Assembly: GCF_023509525.1 (NCBI RefSeq)
Contig: NZ_JAKNCJ010000002.1
Span: forward strand, 558,001 to 622,000
Origin: Brachybacterium equifaecis
GTDB taxonomy: Bacteria > Actinomycetota > Actinomycetes > Actinomycetales > Dermabacteraceae
Length of the DNA: 64,000 bases
Direction: 5' to 3'
The stretch's first letter is position 1; the number at the start of each line of letters is the position of its first letter. The notes beneath the pieces were generated by a model that worked only from the letters and a program-made list of their open reading frames with translations, ran no database searches and was not told the DNA's origin. Shown one piece after another: positions 9,073-19,063 of the stretch. The position numbers and the translations under genes are program-made.

Positions 9073-10122
9073 TCAGGCGACGGTGCGCCGCCGGACGGTG
9101 GGGAGGAGCAGCGCGGGCGGGCCGTCGGTGCGAGCCGCCTGCGGATGCTCGATGCGGTGGACGAGGAGGTCGAGCATGGCGCGGGCGGCCTGCTCGATGG
9201 GCTGGTCGACGCTCGAGATGCCGATGGCGCGGGCGACCGGGGTGTCGTCGAAGCCGATGATCCGGGCCATGACGTCGTGCCGTCCGAGCGCGCGCATCCG
9301 GGCGACCGCGCCGAGCGCGAGGGAGTCCGAGACGCACACGATCGCCTCGGCGCCGCGGCCGACGAGCCGCTCGGCGCTCTCCTGCCCGGACTCGAAGCTG
9401 TCCTCCGCGCGCTCGATCAGGTCGCCCTCGAGCCCGAGCTCCGCGCAGGCGCGGCGGAAGCCGTCGGCGCGGTCGTCCCCGGCGCCGGAGCCCTCCGGCC
9501 AGCCGATCAGGCCGATGCGACGGGCGCCGTCGGCTGCGAGCGCGCGCACCGCCTCGGCCGTCCCGTGGCCGCCGTCGATGTCGATCCAGTCGTGGTCGCG
9601 GGAGTGCGCGGCATCGTCGCGGCCCCAGGGGCGGCCGAAGGCCACGAAGGGGATCCCCTGCGCTGCGAGCCAGTCGCTGCGGCGGTCGCCGTGGTTGGTG
9701 GAGGTGAGCAGGAAGCCGTCCAGGGCGTTGGTCGCGCGCAGATCGTCGTAGGCGGCGATCTCGGCGTCGTCGTCGGCTGCGGCGAACACGAGGATCGCGT
9801 AGCCCCGCTCGTGCGCCCGCTCGGTGAGCGCGTGGAGCAGGCGGTCCAGGATCGAGCCGTTGATGCCGTCGGCCACCGCGCGCATGCGGAAGCCGAGGAG
9901 CCCGGAGCGCTGGGTGCGCAGCTGCCGGGCCGCCGCGCTCGGACGGTAGCCGACGCGCCGGATCTCGCTCTCGACGATGCCGCGCGTGGGCTCGGCGACG
10001 CGGGAGGGGTCGTTGACGACGTTGGAGACCGTCTGGCGGGAGACACCGGTGGCGGCCGCGATGGAGTTCAGGGTGGGCTTCGCGCCGGAGGCGGCGGTCG
10101 CGGGCGCGGTCGACTGCGTCAT
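9073..10122 (-). CDS. LacI-family transcriptional regulator
   Basis: A 349-residue repressor. The helix-turn-helix (TLNSIAAATGVSRQTVSNVV) is at about residues 17-36, followed by the LacI hinge and an effector-binding domain (IGLIGWPEGSGAGDDRADGF, late IIGFDDTPVARAIGISSVDQP). ATG 10122 is preferred over an upstream ATG because AAGGAGG lies 7-8 nt before it. It faces three palindromic boxes and the divergent debranching-type enzyme, and its own strand continues into the decayed sugar ABC genes. It probably represses both in response to a glucan-derived sugar; the sugar is not evident from sequence. Confidence 0.9.
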   Translation of the reverse strand: MTQSTAPATAASGAKPTLNSIAAATGVSRQTVSNVVNDPSRVAEPTRGIVESEIRRVGYRPSAAARQLRTQRSGLLGFRMRAVADGINGSILDRLLHALTERAHERGYAILVFAAADDDAEIAAYDDLRATNALDGFLLTSTNHGDRRSDWLAAQGIPFVAFGRPWGRDDAAHSRDHDWIDIDGGHGTAEAVRALAADGARRIGLIGWPEGSGAGDDRADGFRRACAELGLEGDLIERAEDSFESGQESAERLVGRGAEAIVCVSDSLALGAVARMRALGRHDVMARIIGFDDTPVARAIGISSVDQPIEQAARAMLDLLVHRIEHPQAARTDGPPALLLPTVRRRTVA

Positions 10123-10166
10123 CGCCTGACCTCCTTCCTGCTGCCGCGTCATCGGGACTTCTGGTG

Positions 10167-10210
10167 TTGAACGATCAACCGCGGTTGCATCTGCACTGTT
10201 GATCGATCAA
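10167..10210. promoter_or_regulatory. Cluster of LacI-type operators
   Basis: Three boxes with central CG, as LacI-family operators have: TTGAACGATCAA at 10167-10178 (one mismatch from symmetry), CAACCGCGGTTG at 10176-10187 (perfect) and TTGATCGATCAA at 10199-10210 (perfect). The outer two are 32 bp apart, about three helical turns. They lie between the LacI gene and the divergent glucosidase gene. The 17 nt from 10192 to 10208 recur exactly at 36122-36138, upstream of the mannitol PTS gene. Confidence 0.7.
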
Positions 10211-10320
10211 ACTGGGGATGCGCTCATCGTCACCCTGAACGCGCGGCCTGTCAAGCCCGCTGCGATCCGCCCCTTCCGTGCGATGGCGTCCCTGCCCCCG
10301 CCCTGTCCCGGAAGGACCCC

Positions 10321-12321
10321 ATGAACGCCTCTGCGAGCGCTCCCCACCCGTACCCCGTGCAGCGCCACCAGCCGTACGTGCACTATCTCGCGGGCGTGTT
10401 CCACGCGCCGCTGCAGGCGTGGTCGCGCGCGGACGGCGCGATGACGGGCGAGGGCGCGCAGGGCATCTTCCTCGGCGACACGCGCCTGCTCTCCTCGCTG
10501 CAGATCGAGGTCCCCGGCGCGGATCTGGCGCCGATGCCGCTCCAGGTGCGATCGGCTCGGGAGATCGTGCTGCGCGACGTGGTCGCGATCGCCGGCGCGC
10601 ACGTGGACCCCCTGCTCGAGCTGCACCGCGAGCGCCGGGCCGATGCCGACGGCATCCGCGAGACCGTGCGCCTGGTCAGCGCCGACGCAGAGGCGCGCGC
10701 GCTCGAGGTGCGCATCGCGCTCATCACCGATGACGCGGCGATGTCGGCCGTGAAGGAGCCGCGGCTGCTCGCCGCCCTCTCGGGGGAGCGTCCGGCCCCG
10801 TCGGCCGGCGGGGACGCCGCGGCGTCCTGGTCGTTCAGCCGCGCGGGGAAGGCGACCCTCCGGGTCGGCGGCGGCCGCATCGAGACGGATCCGAGCGGAG
10901 AGATCACGCTGGTCATGGAGCTCGCCGTCCCGGCCGGAGGCGGGACCGCGCAGGCGCAGTGGTCGCTCGAGGCGAGCGATCCCGACCTGCCCTTCGGGCC
11001 CGCGCGGGGCGCGTGGAGCCCGCTCGCCGCCGCCGGCCAGGGCGATGCGAGCGCTGATGCGCGCGAGTCGGGCGCCGATCCCGAGCGCCTCGCCGTGAGC
11101 CGGCTCCTCGACCGCTCGCTCGCCGATCTCGACGCCCTGCGCCTCGCGGTCCCGGGCGCCGAGGACGAGGAGTTCCTCGCGGCGGGCGCCCCCTGGTTCT
11201 TCACGCTCTTCGGCCGGGACTCCCTGATCGCCGCCTCCCTCGTGCTGCCGCTGGATGCCGGTCTCGCCGCGAGCACCCTGCGCACCCTCGCGCGCCGCCA
11301 GGGCACCGTGAAGGACATCGAGTCGGCCCAGCAGCCCGGGAAGATCCTCCACGAGGTGCGGGCCCAGGGCATCGACATGATCGAGAGCCACCTGCCGCCC
11401 GTCTACTTCGGCACCATCGACGCCACTCCCCTGTGGATCGAGCTGCTGCACGACGCCTGGAAGGGCGGGATGCAGGCGGCCGAGGTCGCCGAGCTCGCCC
11501 CCCACCTCGCGGCCGCCGCCGACTGGCTGCTCGAGCACGCCGACGCCGACGGCGACGGATTCCTCGAGTACATCGACGAGTCCGGGCACGGCCTCGCGAA
11601 CCAGGGCTGGAAGGACTCCGGCGACTCGATCCGCTTCGCCGACGGCACGATCGCGGAGGGCACCATCGCGCTGTGCGAGGTGCAGGGCTACGCGTACGCC
11701 GCGGCCCTGCACGCCGCGAACCTCCTCGAGGGCCCCTGCGCCGCAGCGGCCGAGAGCCGCCCCGAGCTGGTCGGCGCCCTGCGCTCCTGGGCCTCGGACC
11801 TGCGAGATCGCTTCCGCGCGCAGTTCTGGTGCGAGGACGAGCTGGGCCGCTTCCCCGCGCTCGCGCTGGACGGCGCCAAGCGCCCGGTCGACGGCGTCGC
11901 ATCGAACATGGGCCACCTGCTCGGCACCGGGATCCTCGATGCCGACGAGGAGGAGATCGTGGTCGCGAGGCTCCTCGACCCGAGCATGATGTCGGGCTAC
12001 GGGGTGCGCACGCTCTCCACCACGAACGCTGCCTACTGGCCGCTGCGCTACCACGGCGGCAGCGTATGGACCCACGACACCGGGTACATCCTGCGCGGCA
12101 TGCTGCGCGCGGGATTCGAGGCCGAGGCGCGGATCCTGGCCCGCGCGCTCCTGAGCGCGGCGAACGGCTTCGACCAGCGCCTGCCCGAGCTCTTCAGCGG
12201 CCAGAGCGCCGACGAGGTCGACCCGCCTCTGCCCTACCCGGCGTCCTGCCGCCCGCAGGCGTGGGCCGCCGCGAGCGCCGTGCCGATCGCGCAGGCCCTC
12301 GGGGTCATCGCGAACGCCTGA
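10321..12321 (+). CDS. Glycogen-debranching-type amylo-alpha-1,6-glucosidase family protein
   Basis: A 666-residue protein with an N-terminal debranching-enzyme domain (about residues 15-220, with LGDTRLLSSLQIEVPG) and a C-terminal (alpha/alpha)6-barrel glucosidase domain (about 270-650). Conserved barrel segments are FTLFGRDSLIAA near 293, the NQGWKDSGDSI segment near 430 and the late GGSVWTHDTGYILRGM loop. No signal peptide is visible, so it is probably cytoplasmic and acts on branched alpha-glucan or imported oligosaccharide. ATG 10321 follows GGAAGGA. Its divergence from a LacI repressor and a sugar importer fits oligosaccharide use. Exact specificity is not determined. Confidence 0.82.
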   Translation: MNASASAPHPYPVQRHQPYVHYLAGVFHAPLQAWSRADGAMTGEGAQGIFLGDTRLLSSLQIEVPGADLAPMPLQVRSAREIVLRDVVAIAGAHVDPLLELHRERRADADGIRETVRLVSADAEARALEVRIALITDDAAMSAVKEPRLLAALSGERPAPSAGGDAAASWSFSRAGKATLRVGGGRIETDPSGEITLVMELAVPAGGGTAQAQWSLEASDPDLPFGPARGAWSPLAAAGQGDASADARESGADPERLAVSRLLDRSLADLDALRLAVPGAEDEEFLAAGAPWFFTLFGRDSLIAASLVLPLDAGLAASTLRTLARRQGTVKDIESAQQPGKILHEVRAQGIDMIESHLPPVYFGTIDATPLWIELLHDAWKGGMQAAEVAELAPHLAAAADWLLEHADADGDGFLEYIDESGHGLANQGWKDSGDSIRFADGTIAEGTIALCEVQGYAYAAALHAANLLEGPCAAAAESRPELVGALRSWASDLRDRFRAQFWCEDELGRFPALALDGAKRPVDGVASNMGHLLGTGILDADEEEIVVARLLDPSMMSGYGVRTLSTTNAAYWPLRYHGGSVWTHDTGYILRGMLRAGFEAEARILARALLSAANGFDQRLPELFSGQSADEVDPPLPYPASCRPQAWAAASAVPIAQALGVIANA

Positions 12322-12346
12322 CGCGGGCAGGCCCGCAGGAGCCCGC

Positions 12347-12823
12347 TCAGTACAGGTCGGCCTCTGCCTCGCCGTCCAGAACGGCGAGGCAGCGCCGCAC
12401 CCGGCGGGCGCCCCAGGGGCCGAGCAGATCGAGCGCGGCGTCGTCGGCCACCATCCAGCCGTCGAGCTCCGCCTCCTGCGGGATGATCCGCGCCTCGAGC
12501 TCGGCGAAGGGGATCACGCCCGCATCGAAGACGAAGTGGACGCCCATCGGCGCGGAGACGGCCGCGCGCGAGGGCGCCCAGTCGGCCGTCAGCAGGCGCC
12601 CGACCTGGAGATCGAGCCCCAGCTCCTCGCGCACCTCGCGCTGCGCGCACTCGCGGGCGTCCTCCCCTGCATCCACTCCCCCACCGGGCAGGAGCCAGTG
12701 GACGCGGTAGTTGGGCTTCTCGATGACCACGCGCCCGTGCTCGTCGCGCAGGATCACGGCGCCGGAGGTGATGACCTTCGGCAGACCGGCGAAGTACACG
12801 GGATCGGGCAGGAGTCGGTTCAT
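12347..12823 (-). CDS. NUDIX hydrolase
   Basis: A 158-residue pyrophosphohydrolase of unknown substrate. The NUDIX box is complete: G48 to about G69 reads GGVDAGEDARECAQREVREE followed by LG, providing the metal-binding glutamates. The preceding GAVILRDEHGRVVIEKP strand is typical of small MutT-like enzymes that clear or process nucleoside diphosphate derivatives. The ATG at 12823 starts just before that fold. The gene is convergent with the debranching-type enzyme (25-nt gap) and divergent from the amidase. Context gives no clue to the substrate. Confidence 0.85.
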   Translation of the reverse strand: MNRLLPDPVYFAGLPKVITSGAVILRDEHGRVVIEKPNYRVHWLLPGGGVDAGEDARECAQREVREELGLDLQVGRLLTADWAPSRAAVSAPMGVHFVFDAGVIPFAELEARIIPQEAELDGWMVADDAALDLLGPWGARRVRRCLAVLDGEAEADLY

Positions 12824-12975
12824 CGGGCCATCCTGGCACGGCGCCCCGAGGGAGGCTGCCCGGAAGTCGCTTCCATCGATCCGAGTCTCAACGCAAGACT
12901 CTTCCATTTGCGCCTGCGAGGTGGCACACTCGACGGCTCCGGGTGCGACGACGCGCCCCCGACATGAGGACCGCT

Positions 12976-14409
12976 ATGTGCCTGCCTGACATCACCCCCG
13001 CACGCCGCGACGAGCGCGACGAGCTCCTCGCCTCCCTGACCCGCCGCTCCGCGCTCGGAGGGCTCGGAGGGCTCGCCCTCGCTGGGCTCGCTCTCCCCCT
13101 GGGCGCCGCAGCCGCCCACGCGGCGCCCGCGAAGCCCAGGACTCCTTCCGCGCCCGCGCCGCTGAGCCCGCCGCCCGGGACGTTCGCGCCCGAAGGGCCC
13201 GCGGGTCTCGACATCGAGGTCATCCCCTCGGCCTACCAGTCGATGAACCCCGCCGACCCCGACGACTACGCGAGCTACTCGCTCGCCGAGCGCGGTCCCG
13301 CCGACATCGACGCGATCATCATCCACGACACCGAGACCGACTACGACCTGGCCATCGAGATCTTCACCAACCCGGCCTACTACGCGTCGATCCACTACGT
13401 CATCCGCGAGGACGGCCGCGTCACGCAGATGGTGCGCAACCAGGACATCGCCTGGCACGCAGGGAATTGGACGTTCAACCAGTCCTCCATCGGCATCGAG
13501 CTGATCGGAGTGGCCGAGGAGCCCGAGCACTACACCGATGCGCAGTACGAGTCCGCCGGCCGTCTCGTCGCCTACCTCTGCGAGCGCTACGAGGTCCCAC
13601 TGGACCGCGATCACATCCTCGGCCACGAGAACCTTCCCGGCGCGAGCCCCGCCTCCCACGGGAAGATGCACTGGGATCCGGGCGCCTACTACGACTGGGA
13701 GAAGCTCTTCGCAGCCGCCGACGCTCCCGCGGCTCCCCTGCGCAGCGGCCGCAGCGGCAAGGCCGAGACCGTGCGCATCGCTCCGGCCTACGAGTCCAAC
13801 GTGCGGGACTTCCTCAGCTGCGATCCCGGAGAGGGCCGGCTCCCGGCACGGCCGACGTCGGTCCTCATGGTGCGCACCGCGCCGCGCGACGATGCGCCGC
13901 TGCTCACCGATCCGGCGCTGGCTGCGGCGAAGCCCGCGATCACCGGCCAGGACTACATCTGCGACTGGGGGAACCAGGTCTCCTGGGGCCAGACCTTCGC
14001 GGTGGCGGACCGTGTCGACGGGTGGTGCGGGATCTGGATCTCGGGGCGGATCGGCTGGGTGAAGGAGACGGACCCATCCGGCGCTTCCGCGATCGAGGTG
14101 CCGCCGCCCAGCGTGAAGACGGTCCGGCCGAAGAAGAACCGCGCGGTGAAGGTCTACGGGGCGTCCTTCCCGGGCGAGCAGGCCTTCCGGGCTGCCGGTC
14201 TCGAGCCCGTGGTCCTCGCCCCGCTGCCGTACTCGCTCACGGACGAGCAGGCCTACGTCCTGCAGGACGTCTCCCAGGGCGCCTACTACTGGTCCCCGCG
14301 GTTCGACGGCACGCACGGGCAGTGGGTGCGGGACGACACCTCGTGGGCGCGCATCCAGCTCAACCAGCGCTCCGCGTTCGTCAAGACGTCGGACCTGCGC
14401 GGCGTCTGA
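12976..14409 (+). CDS. Secreted N-acetylmuramoyl-L-alanine amidase (amidase_2/PGRP fold) with SH3-like tail
   Basis: Cleaves the amide between muramic acid and the stem peptide. A twin-arginine-like signal (R23-R24, then a Gly/Leu/Ala-rich core ending AAAAHA at residue 49) predicts export. The amidase domain runs from about 80 to 260, with zinc-ligand segments IIIHDTE (H117), HYVIREDGRVTQMV and a late H.DPG (HWDPGAYYDWE). Residues 280-360 and 380-477 look like two SH3-like wall-binding modules rich in W/Y/G. ATG 12976 follows TGAGGA by 7 nt and is preferred to an upstream in-frame ATG at 12964. Confidence 0.87.
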   Translation: MCLPDITPARRDERDELLASLTRRSALGGLGGLALAGLALPLGAAAAHAAPAKPRTPSAPAPLSPPPGTFAPEGPAGLDIEVIPSAYQSMNPADPDDYASYSLAERGPADIDAIIIHDTETDYDLAIEIFTNPAYYASIHYVIREDGRVTQMVRNQDIAWHAGNWTFNQSSIGIELIGVAEEPEHYTDAQYESAGRLVAYLCERYEVPLDRDHILGHENLPGASPASHGKMHWDPGAYYDWEKLFAAADAPAAPLRSGRSGKAETVRIAPAYESNVRDFLSCDPGEGRLPARPTSVLMVRTAPRDDAPLLTDPALAAAKPAITGQDYICDWGNQVSWGQTFAVADRVDGWCGIWISGRIGWVKETDPSGASAIEVPPPSVKTVRPKKNRAVKVYGASFPGEQAFRAAGLEPVVLAPLPYSLTDEQAYVLQDVSQGAYYWSPRFDGTHGQWVRDDTSWARIQLNQRSAFVKTSDLRGV

Positions 14410-14481
14410 CACACAGGCGGTCCGAGGCGGGCGGCAGCAGCGGCTCCGCCCGCCTCTCCCCCGCAGGCCTCGGCCGGAAAT

Positions 14482-14531
14482 GCAGTCGGCGCACTGGCGT
14501 TCCACGGATGGAACACCAGTGCGCCGACTGC
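14482..14531. terminator. Convergent two-way terminator palindrome
   Basis: A 23-bp stem with one mismatch: arms GCAGTCGGCGCACTGG...TTCCA and complement around a 4-nt loop (CGGA). It lies between the convergent amidase and glpK genes, so it can stop transcription from both sides. It resembles the other long intergenic palindromes in style but not in sequence. Confidence 0.75.
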
Positions 14532-14581
14532 GCTTCAGGAGGCGGGGGCCCGGCTGAGCCGAGCCCCCTCCCCGTGCCGGA

Positions 14582-16135
14582 TCAGCCGTACAGCGCCTCG
14601 GTGTCCTCGTCGACCCAGTCGAGGGTCCGCTCGATGGCCTTCTTCCACAGGCGCATGTAGCGGGCGCGGGTCTCCTCGTCCATCTGGGGCTCCCAGCGCT
14701 TGTCCTCGGCCCAGTTGTCGATGACGTCCTGCTCGCCGTCCCAGAAGCCGACCGCGATGCCCGCGGCGTACGCGGCGCCGAGCGCGGTGGTCTCGATGAC
14801 CTTGGGGCGCACGACGGGCACGCCGAGGATGTCGGCCTGGAACTGCATGAGGGTCTCGTTCTTCACCATGCCGCCGTCGACCTTGAGCTCGGTGAGCTCG
14901 ACGCCGGAGTCGGCGTTCATCGCGTCCAGCACCTCGCGGGACTGGAAGGCCGTGGACTCCAGGGCCGCGCGCGCGATGTGGTTCTTGGTGATGTAGCGGG
15001 TCAGACCCACGATCGCACCGCGGGCATCGGACTTCCAGTGCGGAGCGAACAGTCCCGAGAAGGCAGGGACGATGTAGCAGCCGCCGTTGTCGTCGACCTT
15101 CTTCGCGAGCTCCTCGATCTCCGGGGCGTCGGTGATGAGGCCCAGGTTGTCGCGGACCCACTGCACGAGCGAGCCGGTGACCGCCACGGAGCCCTCGAGG
15201 GCGTAGATCGGCTTGCTGTCGCCGATCTTGTAGGCGACGGTCGTCAGCAGGCCGTTCTCCGAGTGCACGAGCTCCTCGCCCGTGTTGATGAGCATGAAGT
15301 TGCCGGTGCCGTAGGTGTTCTTGGCCATGCCCACCTCGAAGCACGCCTGGCCGAAGGTGGCCGCCTGCTGGTCGCCGAGGATGCCGGCGATCGGGGTGTC
15401 GATGAGCAGCCCGTTCTTGCGGCCGTGCCCGTAGACCTCGGAGGAGGACTTGATCTCGGGGAGCATCGACATCGGGATGCCCATGTCCTTCGCGATGTCC
15501 TCGTTCCAGTCGAGGGTGTCGATGTTCATGAGCATCGTGCGCGAGGCGTTGGTGACGTCGGTGACGTGCACGCCGCCCTCGACGCCGCCGGTCATGTTCC
15601 ACACGAGCCAGGAGTCGGTGTTGCCGAACAGCAGGTCGCCGGCCTCGGCCTTCTCCTTCGCCCCCTCGACGTTCTCGAGGATCCAGGCGATCTTGGGGCC
15701 CGAGAAGTAGGTGGCGAGCGGGAGGCCCACGCGCTCCTTGTACTTCTCCGCGCCCTCGTCGCCTGCGAGGCGGTCGCAGATCTTCTGGGTGCGGGTGTCC
15801 TGCCAGACGATCGCGTTGTAGACGGGCTCGCCGGTGGTCTTGTCCCAGACCACCGCGGTCTCGCGCTGGTTGGTGATGCCGACGGCGGCGAGCGCGTGGC
15901 GGTTGATCTCCGCTGCGGACATCGCCTCGGCGACGACCGAGCGCAGGTTCTTCCAGATCTCGATCGGATCGTGCTCGACCCATCCCGCCTTCGGGAAGAT
16001 CTGCTCGTGCTCCTTCTGGCCGGTGGCGACGATCTGCCCGGCGTGGTCGAAGACGATCGCGCGGGTGGAGGTCGTGCCCTGGTCGATGGCGAGGATGTAC
16101 TTCTTCTCGCCCTTGTCGGTGGACTTGTCGTTCAT
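14582..16135 (-). CDS. glpK: Glycerol kinase
   Basis: Phosphorylates glycerol to sn-glycerol 3-phosphate with ATP in the cytoplasm. The 517 residues are the usual length. FGGY-kinase landmarks are the N-terminal phosphate loop [15 protein letters not shown] (about residues 15-29), the substrate-side [11 protein letters not shown] segment, the [12 protein letters not shown] motif and the [14 protein letters not shown] signature near the C-terminus. ATG 16135 follows AAGGGAG. It is last in the minus-strand order glpD-glpF-glpK, 62 nt after glpF, and ends at a convergent hairpin. Confidence 0.97.
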   Translation of the reverse strand: MNDKSTDKGEKKYILAIDQGTTSTRAIVFDHAGQIVATGQKEHEQIFPKAGWVEHDPIEIWKNLRSVVAEAMSAAEINRHALAAVGITNQRETAVVWDKTTGEPVYNAIVWQDTRTQKICDRLAGDEGAEKYKERVGLPLATYFSGPKIAWILENVEGAKEKAEAGDLLFGNTDSWLVWNMTGGVEGGVHVTDVTNASRTMLMNIDTLDWNEDIAKDMGIPMSMLPEIKSSSEVYGHGRKNGLLIDTPIAGILGDQQAATFGQACFEVGMAKNTYGTGNFMLINTGEELVHSENGLLTTVAYKIGDSKPIYALEGSVAVTGSLVQWVRDNLGLITDAPEIEELAKKVDDNGGCYIVPAFSGLFAPHWKSDARGAIVGLTRYITKNHIARAALESTAFQSREVLDAMNADSGVELTELKVDGGMVKNETLMQFQADILGVPVVRPKVIETTALGAAYAAGIAVGFWDGEQDVIDNWAEDKRWEPQMDEETRARYMRLWKKAIERTLDWVDEDTEALYG

Positions 16136-16197
16136 CAGTACTCCCTTGTGGTGATGGTCGGACGGAACTGCGTGAACAGGGTGGGAGCCGAAGCGGC

Positions 16198-16947
16198 TCA
16201 GAAGGCGAGCGCCACGAGGCCGGCGAGCACGCCGCCGACGATCGGGCCGAGGACCGGGACCCAGGCGTAGCCCCAGTCGGAGCCGCCCTTGTTCGGGATC
16301 GGGAGGATCGCGTGCATGATGCGCGGGCCGAGGTCACGGGCGGAGTTGATGGCGTAGCCCGTCGGACCGCCGAGCGAGGCGCCGACGGCGACGACCAGCA
16401 GGGCGACGGCGAGCGGCCCGAGACCCGAGGGGGTGGAGCCGAACATGATGATCACGAACACGAGCACGAAAGTGCCGATGACCTCGGTGATGAAGTTCCA
16501 GCCCAGCGAGCGGATCTCGGGGCCCGTGGAGAAGACGCCGAGGATCGTGCCCGGATCGGTCTCCGCGTCGAAGTGGTTCTTGTAGACGACCCAGACCAGC
16601 AGGGCGCCGATCATGGCGCCGATCATCTGGGCGACCAGGTAGGCGATGACGTTGCCGGCGGTCGCGGGGATCGCCGCGAGGCCGAGGTCAGGGTTGCCGC
16701 CGAACATGTCGCTGCCGTTGGCGAGCAGGCCGAGCGTGACGGCCGGGTTCAGGTGCGCGCCGGTCGCGTAGGCGACGTAGACACCGGCGAAGACCGCGAG
16801 GCCCCAGCCGATGTTGATCATCAGCCAGCCGCCGCCGTTGCCCTTGGTCTTGGCCAGGATCGCGTTGGCGACGACGCCGCCGCCGAGCAGCAGGAGCATC
16901 GCGGTGCCCGCGATCTCGTGCAGGAAGATGGTGCCGATCGTTCCCAT
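16198..16947 (-). CDS. glpF: Glycerol uptake facilitator (aquaglyceroporin)
   Basis: Membrane channel letting glycerol diffuse into the cell. The 249-residue MIP-family protein has six hydrophobic helices. The first pore motif is N67-P68-A69 in HLNPAVT; the second is N201-S202-A203-R204-D205 in place of NPA-R-D, a known variant in Gram-positive glycerol facilitators, followed by LGPR. It sits between glpD and glpK in one operon, so uptake, phosphorylation and oxidation are expressed together. The 255-bp gap before it (16948-17202) holds only a small CCCCGC/GCGGGG hairpin. Confidence 0.95.
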   Translation of the reverse strand: MGTIGTIFLHEIAGTAMLLLLGGGVVANAILAKTKGNGGGWLMINIGWGLAVFAGVYVAYATGAHLNPAVTLGLLANGSDMFGGNPDLGLAAIPATAGNVIAYLVAQMIGAMIGALLVWVVYKNHFDAETDPGTILGVFSTGPEIRSLGWNFITEVIGTFVLVFVIIMFGSTPSGLGPLAVALLVVAVGASLGGPTGYAINSARDLGPRIMHAILPIPNKGGSDWGYAWVPVLGPIVGGVLAGLVALAF

Positions 16948-17202
16948 GGGATCTCCTCATCGAGTGCGCCCCCGCCTCTGTGCGGGGACGAGCGTCCCGG
17001 GGCCGCTGGGTGCGCGGCGCCGGGTGCGGCCGGGACAGGCCGCGGTGCCAAGCCGACGGCGTCGGCAGGCGGATGGACCGGGGGCGGTCCGGGGTGCGCC
17101 GTCGGACGAGCCGGGGCGGGATGGTGGGTCGAGGATAGCGGCTGCCGGGGCGTTCCCCGACAGCCGCCGTGCGCCGCCGGGGAGGGCCCGGCGGCACGCG
17201 GA

Positions 17203-18951
17203 TCAGCGGCCGGCGGACCCTGCGGGGGTGCCGGGTGCGGCGGCGACGGCGGCCGCAGCGGCCTCGTCGCTCGCCGTGGTCTCGCCCTCGAGGCGGGCGG
17301 CGATGTGCGCGGAGTACGCGGAGACCTCGGCCTGGGCGCGGGCCTCGTCCCAGTCGAGCTCGGCGGCGAGGATCTGGGCGATCTCCTCGGCGGCGTCGAC
17401 GCCGCGGTCGGAGGTCTCGTAGTCCAGCCGCGTGCGGCGCTCGATGACGTCGGCCAGGTGGCGGACGCCCTCGGCGCGCGCCGCGTAGACGATCTCGGCG
17501 CGCAGGTAGCGGGGCGCGTGCGCGAGGGGCGTGCCGAGCTCGGAGTCCTCGTCGATCAGCGCCAGCACGTCGGTCAGCAGCGCGCCGTAGCGGAACAGCA
17601 GGCGGTCCATGCGCACGGCGTCGAAGCCGTACCGCGCGGCGATGGCGCTCTTGTCGCGCACGAGCTCCTGGTATCCCTGGGCGCCGATGATCGGCACGGA
17701 GGTGGTGAGGCTGCGGCGGCCCGGGAAGACGTCCTTGATCGCGAAGTCGACGACGTCCTCGGCCATCACGCGGTAGGTGGTGAACTTGCCGCCCGCGATC
17801 GCGGAGAGCCCGGGCTCGACCTGCATCACAGTGTGCTCGCGCGAGACCTTGGTGGAGGAGCCGCCGCTCTTCTTCACCGGCTGCAGCAGCGGGCGCAGTC
17901 CGGAGTAGACGCCGATGACGTCCTCGCGGGTGAGGTCGCTCTTCAGCACGGCGTTCGCGTGCTCGATGATGTAGTCGATGTCCTTCCCGGTCGCGGAGAC
18001 GTCATCGACGTCCTGCTCCCAGGGGGTGTCGGTGGTGCCGATGACCCAGTACTCGTCCCACGGGATCAGGAACAGCACCGACTTCTCGGTCTGCGTGATG
18101 ACGCCCGTGTCGGGGGCGGCGGGGATGCGGTCCTTCGCGACGGAGATGTGCACGCCCTTGGAGGCGAGCACCTCGAGGCCGGCGTCGGCCCCGGCGAGGT
18201 CCTGCTGCTCGCCGGTCCAGACGCCGCCGGCGAGGATGGTGGTGCGGGCGTGGATGTCGAACTCCTCGCCGCTCTCCTCGTCGCGCACGCGCACGCCGGT
18301 GACCTGCTCGCCCTCGTGGAGGTAGTCGAGCACGCGGGTGTAGTTCGCGGCCGCGGCGCCGTACTGCGCGGCGGAGCGCACCAGCATCATCACGAAGCGG
18401 GCGTCGTCCATCTGCGCGTCGTAGTACTCGAGGGCGCCGACGATCTTCTCGCCGTCCAGTCCCGGGAAGACCTCGAGCATCTTGTCGTGCAGGAGGTGGC
18501 GGTGCATGGGGACGGCGCGCTTGCGGCCCACCATCTGCATCGCGTCGTAGAGCATGACGCCGGAGCCGATGAACGCGCGGTCCACGACCTTCTTGAAGAA
18601 GGGGAAGACGAACTTGATGGGATGCACGAGATGCGGGGCGGTGCGCTCGATGAGGAGGTCGCGCTCGCGCAGCGCCTCGGCGACGAGCTTGAAGTCGAGC
18701 ATCTGCAGGTAGCGCAGGCCGCCGTGCATGAGCTTGGAGGACTTGGAGGAGGTGCCGCTGGCCCAGTCGGCGGCCTCGACGACGCCGACGGAGAGTCCGC
18801 GGGTGGCCGCATCGAAGGCGGCGCCTGCGCCGTTGACGCCGCCGCCGACGACGAGGACGTCCAGCGGGTTCTCGGCGGTGGCGGCCTTCAGGCGATCGAT
18901 GTGCTCGGATCGGGCGGAGGGCGAGAGAAGGGATTCACGCAGGGACGGCAT
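17203..18951 (-). CDS. glpD: Aerobic glycerol-3-phosphate dehydrogenase
   Basis: FAD-dependent, membrane-associated enzyme oxidising glycerol 3-phosphate to dihydroxyacetone phosphate and feeding electrons to quinones. The 582 residues include the FAD-binding GGGVNGAG motif at 36-43, the SSKSSKLMHGGLRYLQ segment and the late GGKFTTYRVMAEDVVDFA stretch, plus a C-terminal helical domain. ATG 18951 follows TAGGAG. It is first in the glp operon and divergent from a SorC-type regulator, with tandem TGTGCACA boxes between them. Confidence 0.96.
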   Translation of the reverse strand: MPSLRESLLSPSARSEHIDRLKAATAENPLDVLVVGGGVNGAGAAFDAATRGLSVGVVEAADWASGTSSKSSKLMHGGLRYLQMLDFKLVAEALRERDLLIERTAPHLVHPIKFVFPFFKKVVDRAFIGSGVMLYDAMQMVGRKRAVPMHRHLLHDKMLEVFPGLDGEKIVGALEYYDAQMDDARFVMMLVRSAAQYGAAAANYTRVLDYLHEGEQVTGVRVRDEESGEEFDIHARTTILAGGVWTGEQQDLAGADAGLEVLASKGVHISVAKDRIPAAPDTGVITQTEKSVLFLIPWDEYWVIGTTDTPWEQDVDDVSATGKDIDYIIEHANAVLKSDLTREDVIGVYSGLRPLLQPVKKSGGSSTKVSREHTVMQVEPGLSAIAGGKFTTYRVMAEDVVDFAIKDVFPGRRSLTTSVPIIGAQGYQELVRDKSAIAARYGFDAVRMDRLLFRYGALLTDVLALIDEDSELGTPLAHAPRYLRAEIVYAARAEGVRHLADVIERRTRLDYETSDRGVDAAEEIAQILAAELDWDEARAQAEVSAYSAHIAARLEGETTASDEAAAAAVAAAPGTPAGSAGR

Positions 18952-19063
18952 CGTCTGCTCCTAGCTGACCGGGGGCGGTCGTCGTCGGTGGTGCAGGGCG
19001 CCGTCGGAGCGGCCGCCCTGCCGCGGGTCTATGGTGGAACCGATGTGCGATGCGTGCAATACC

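Noticed and set aside
12964-12975. Earlier in-frame ATG for the amidase
   Set aside because: No ribosome site precedes it, whereas TGAGGA is well placed for ATG 12976.
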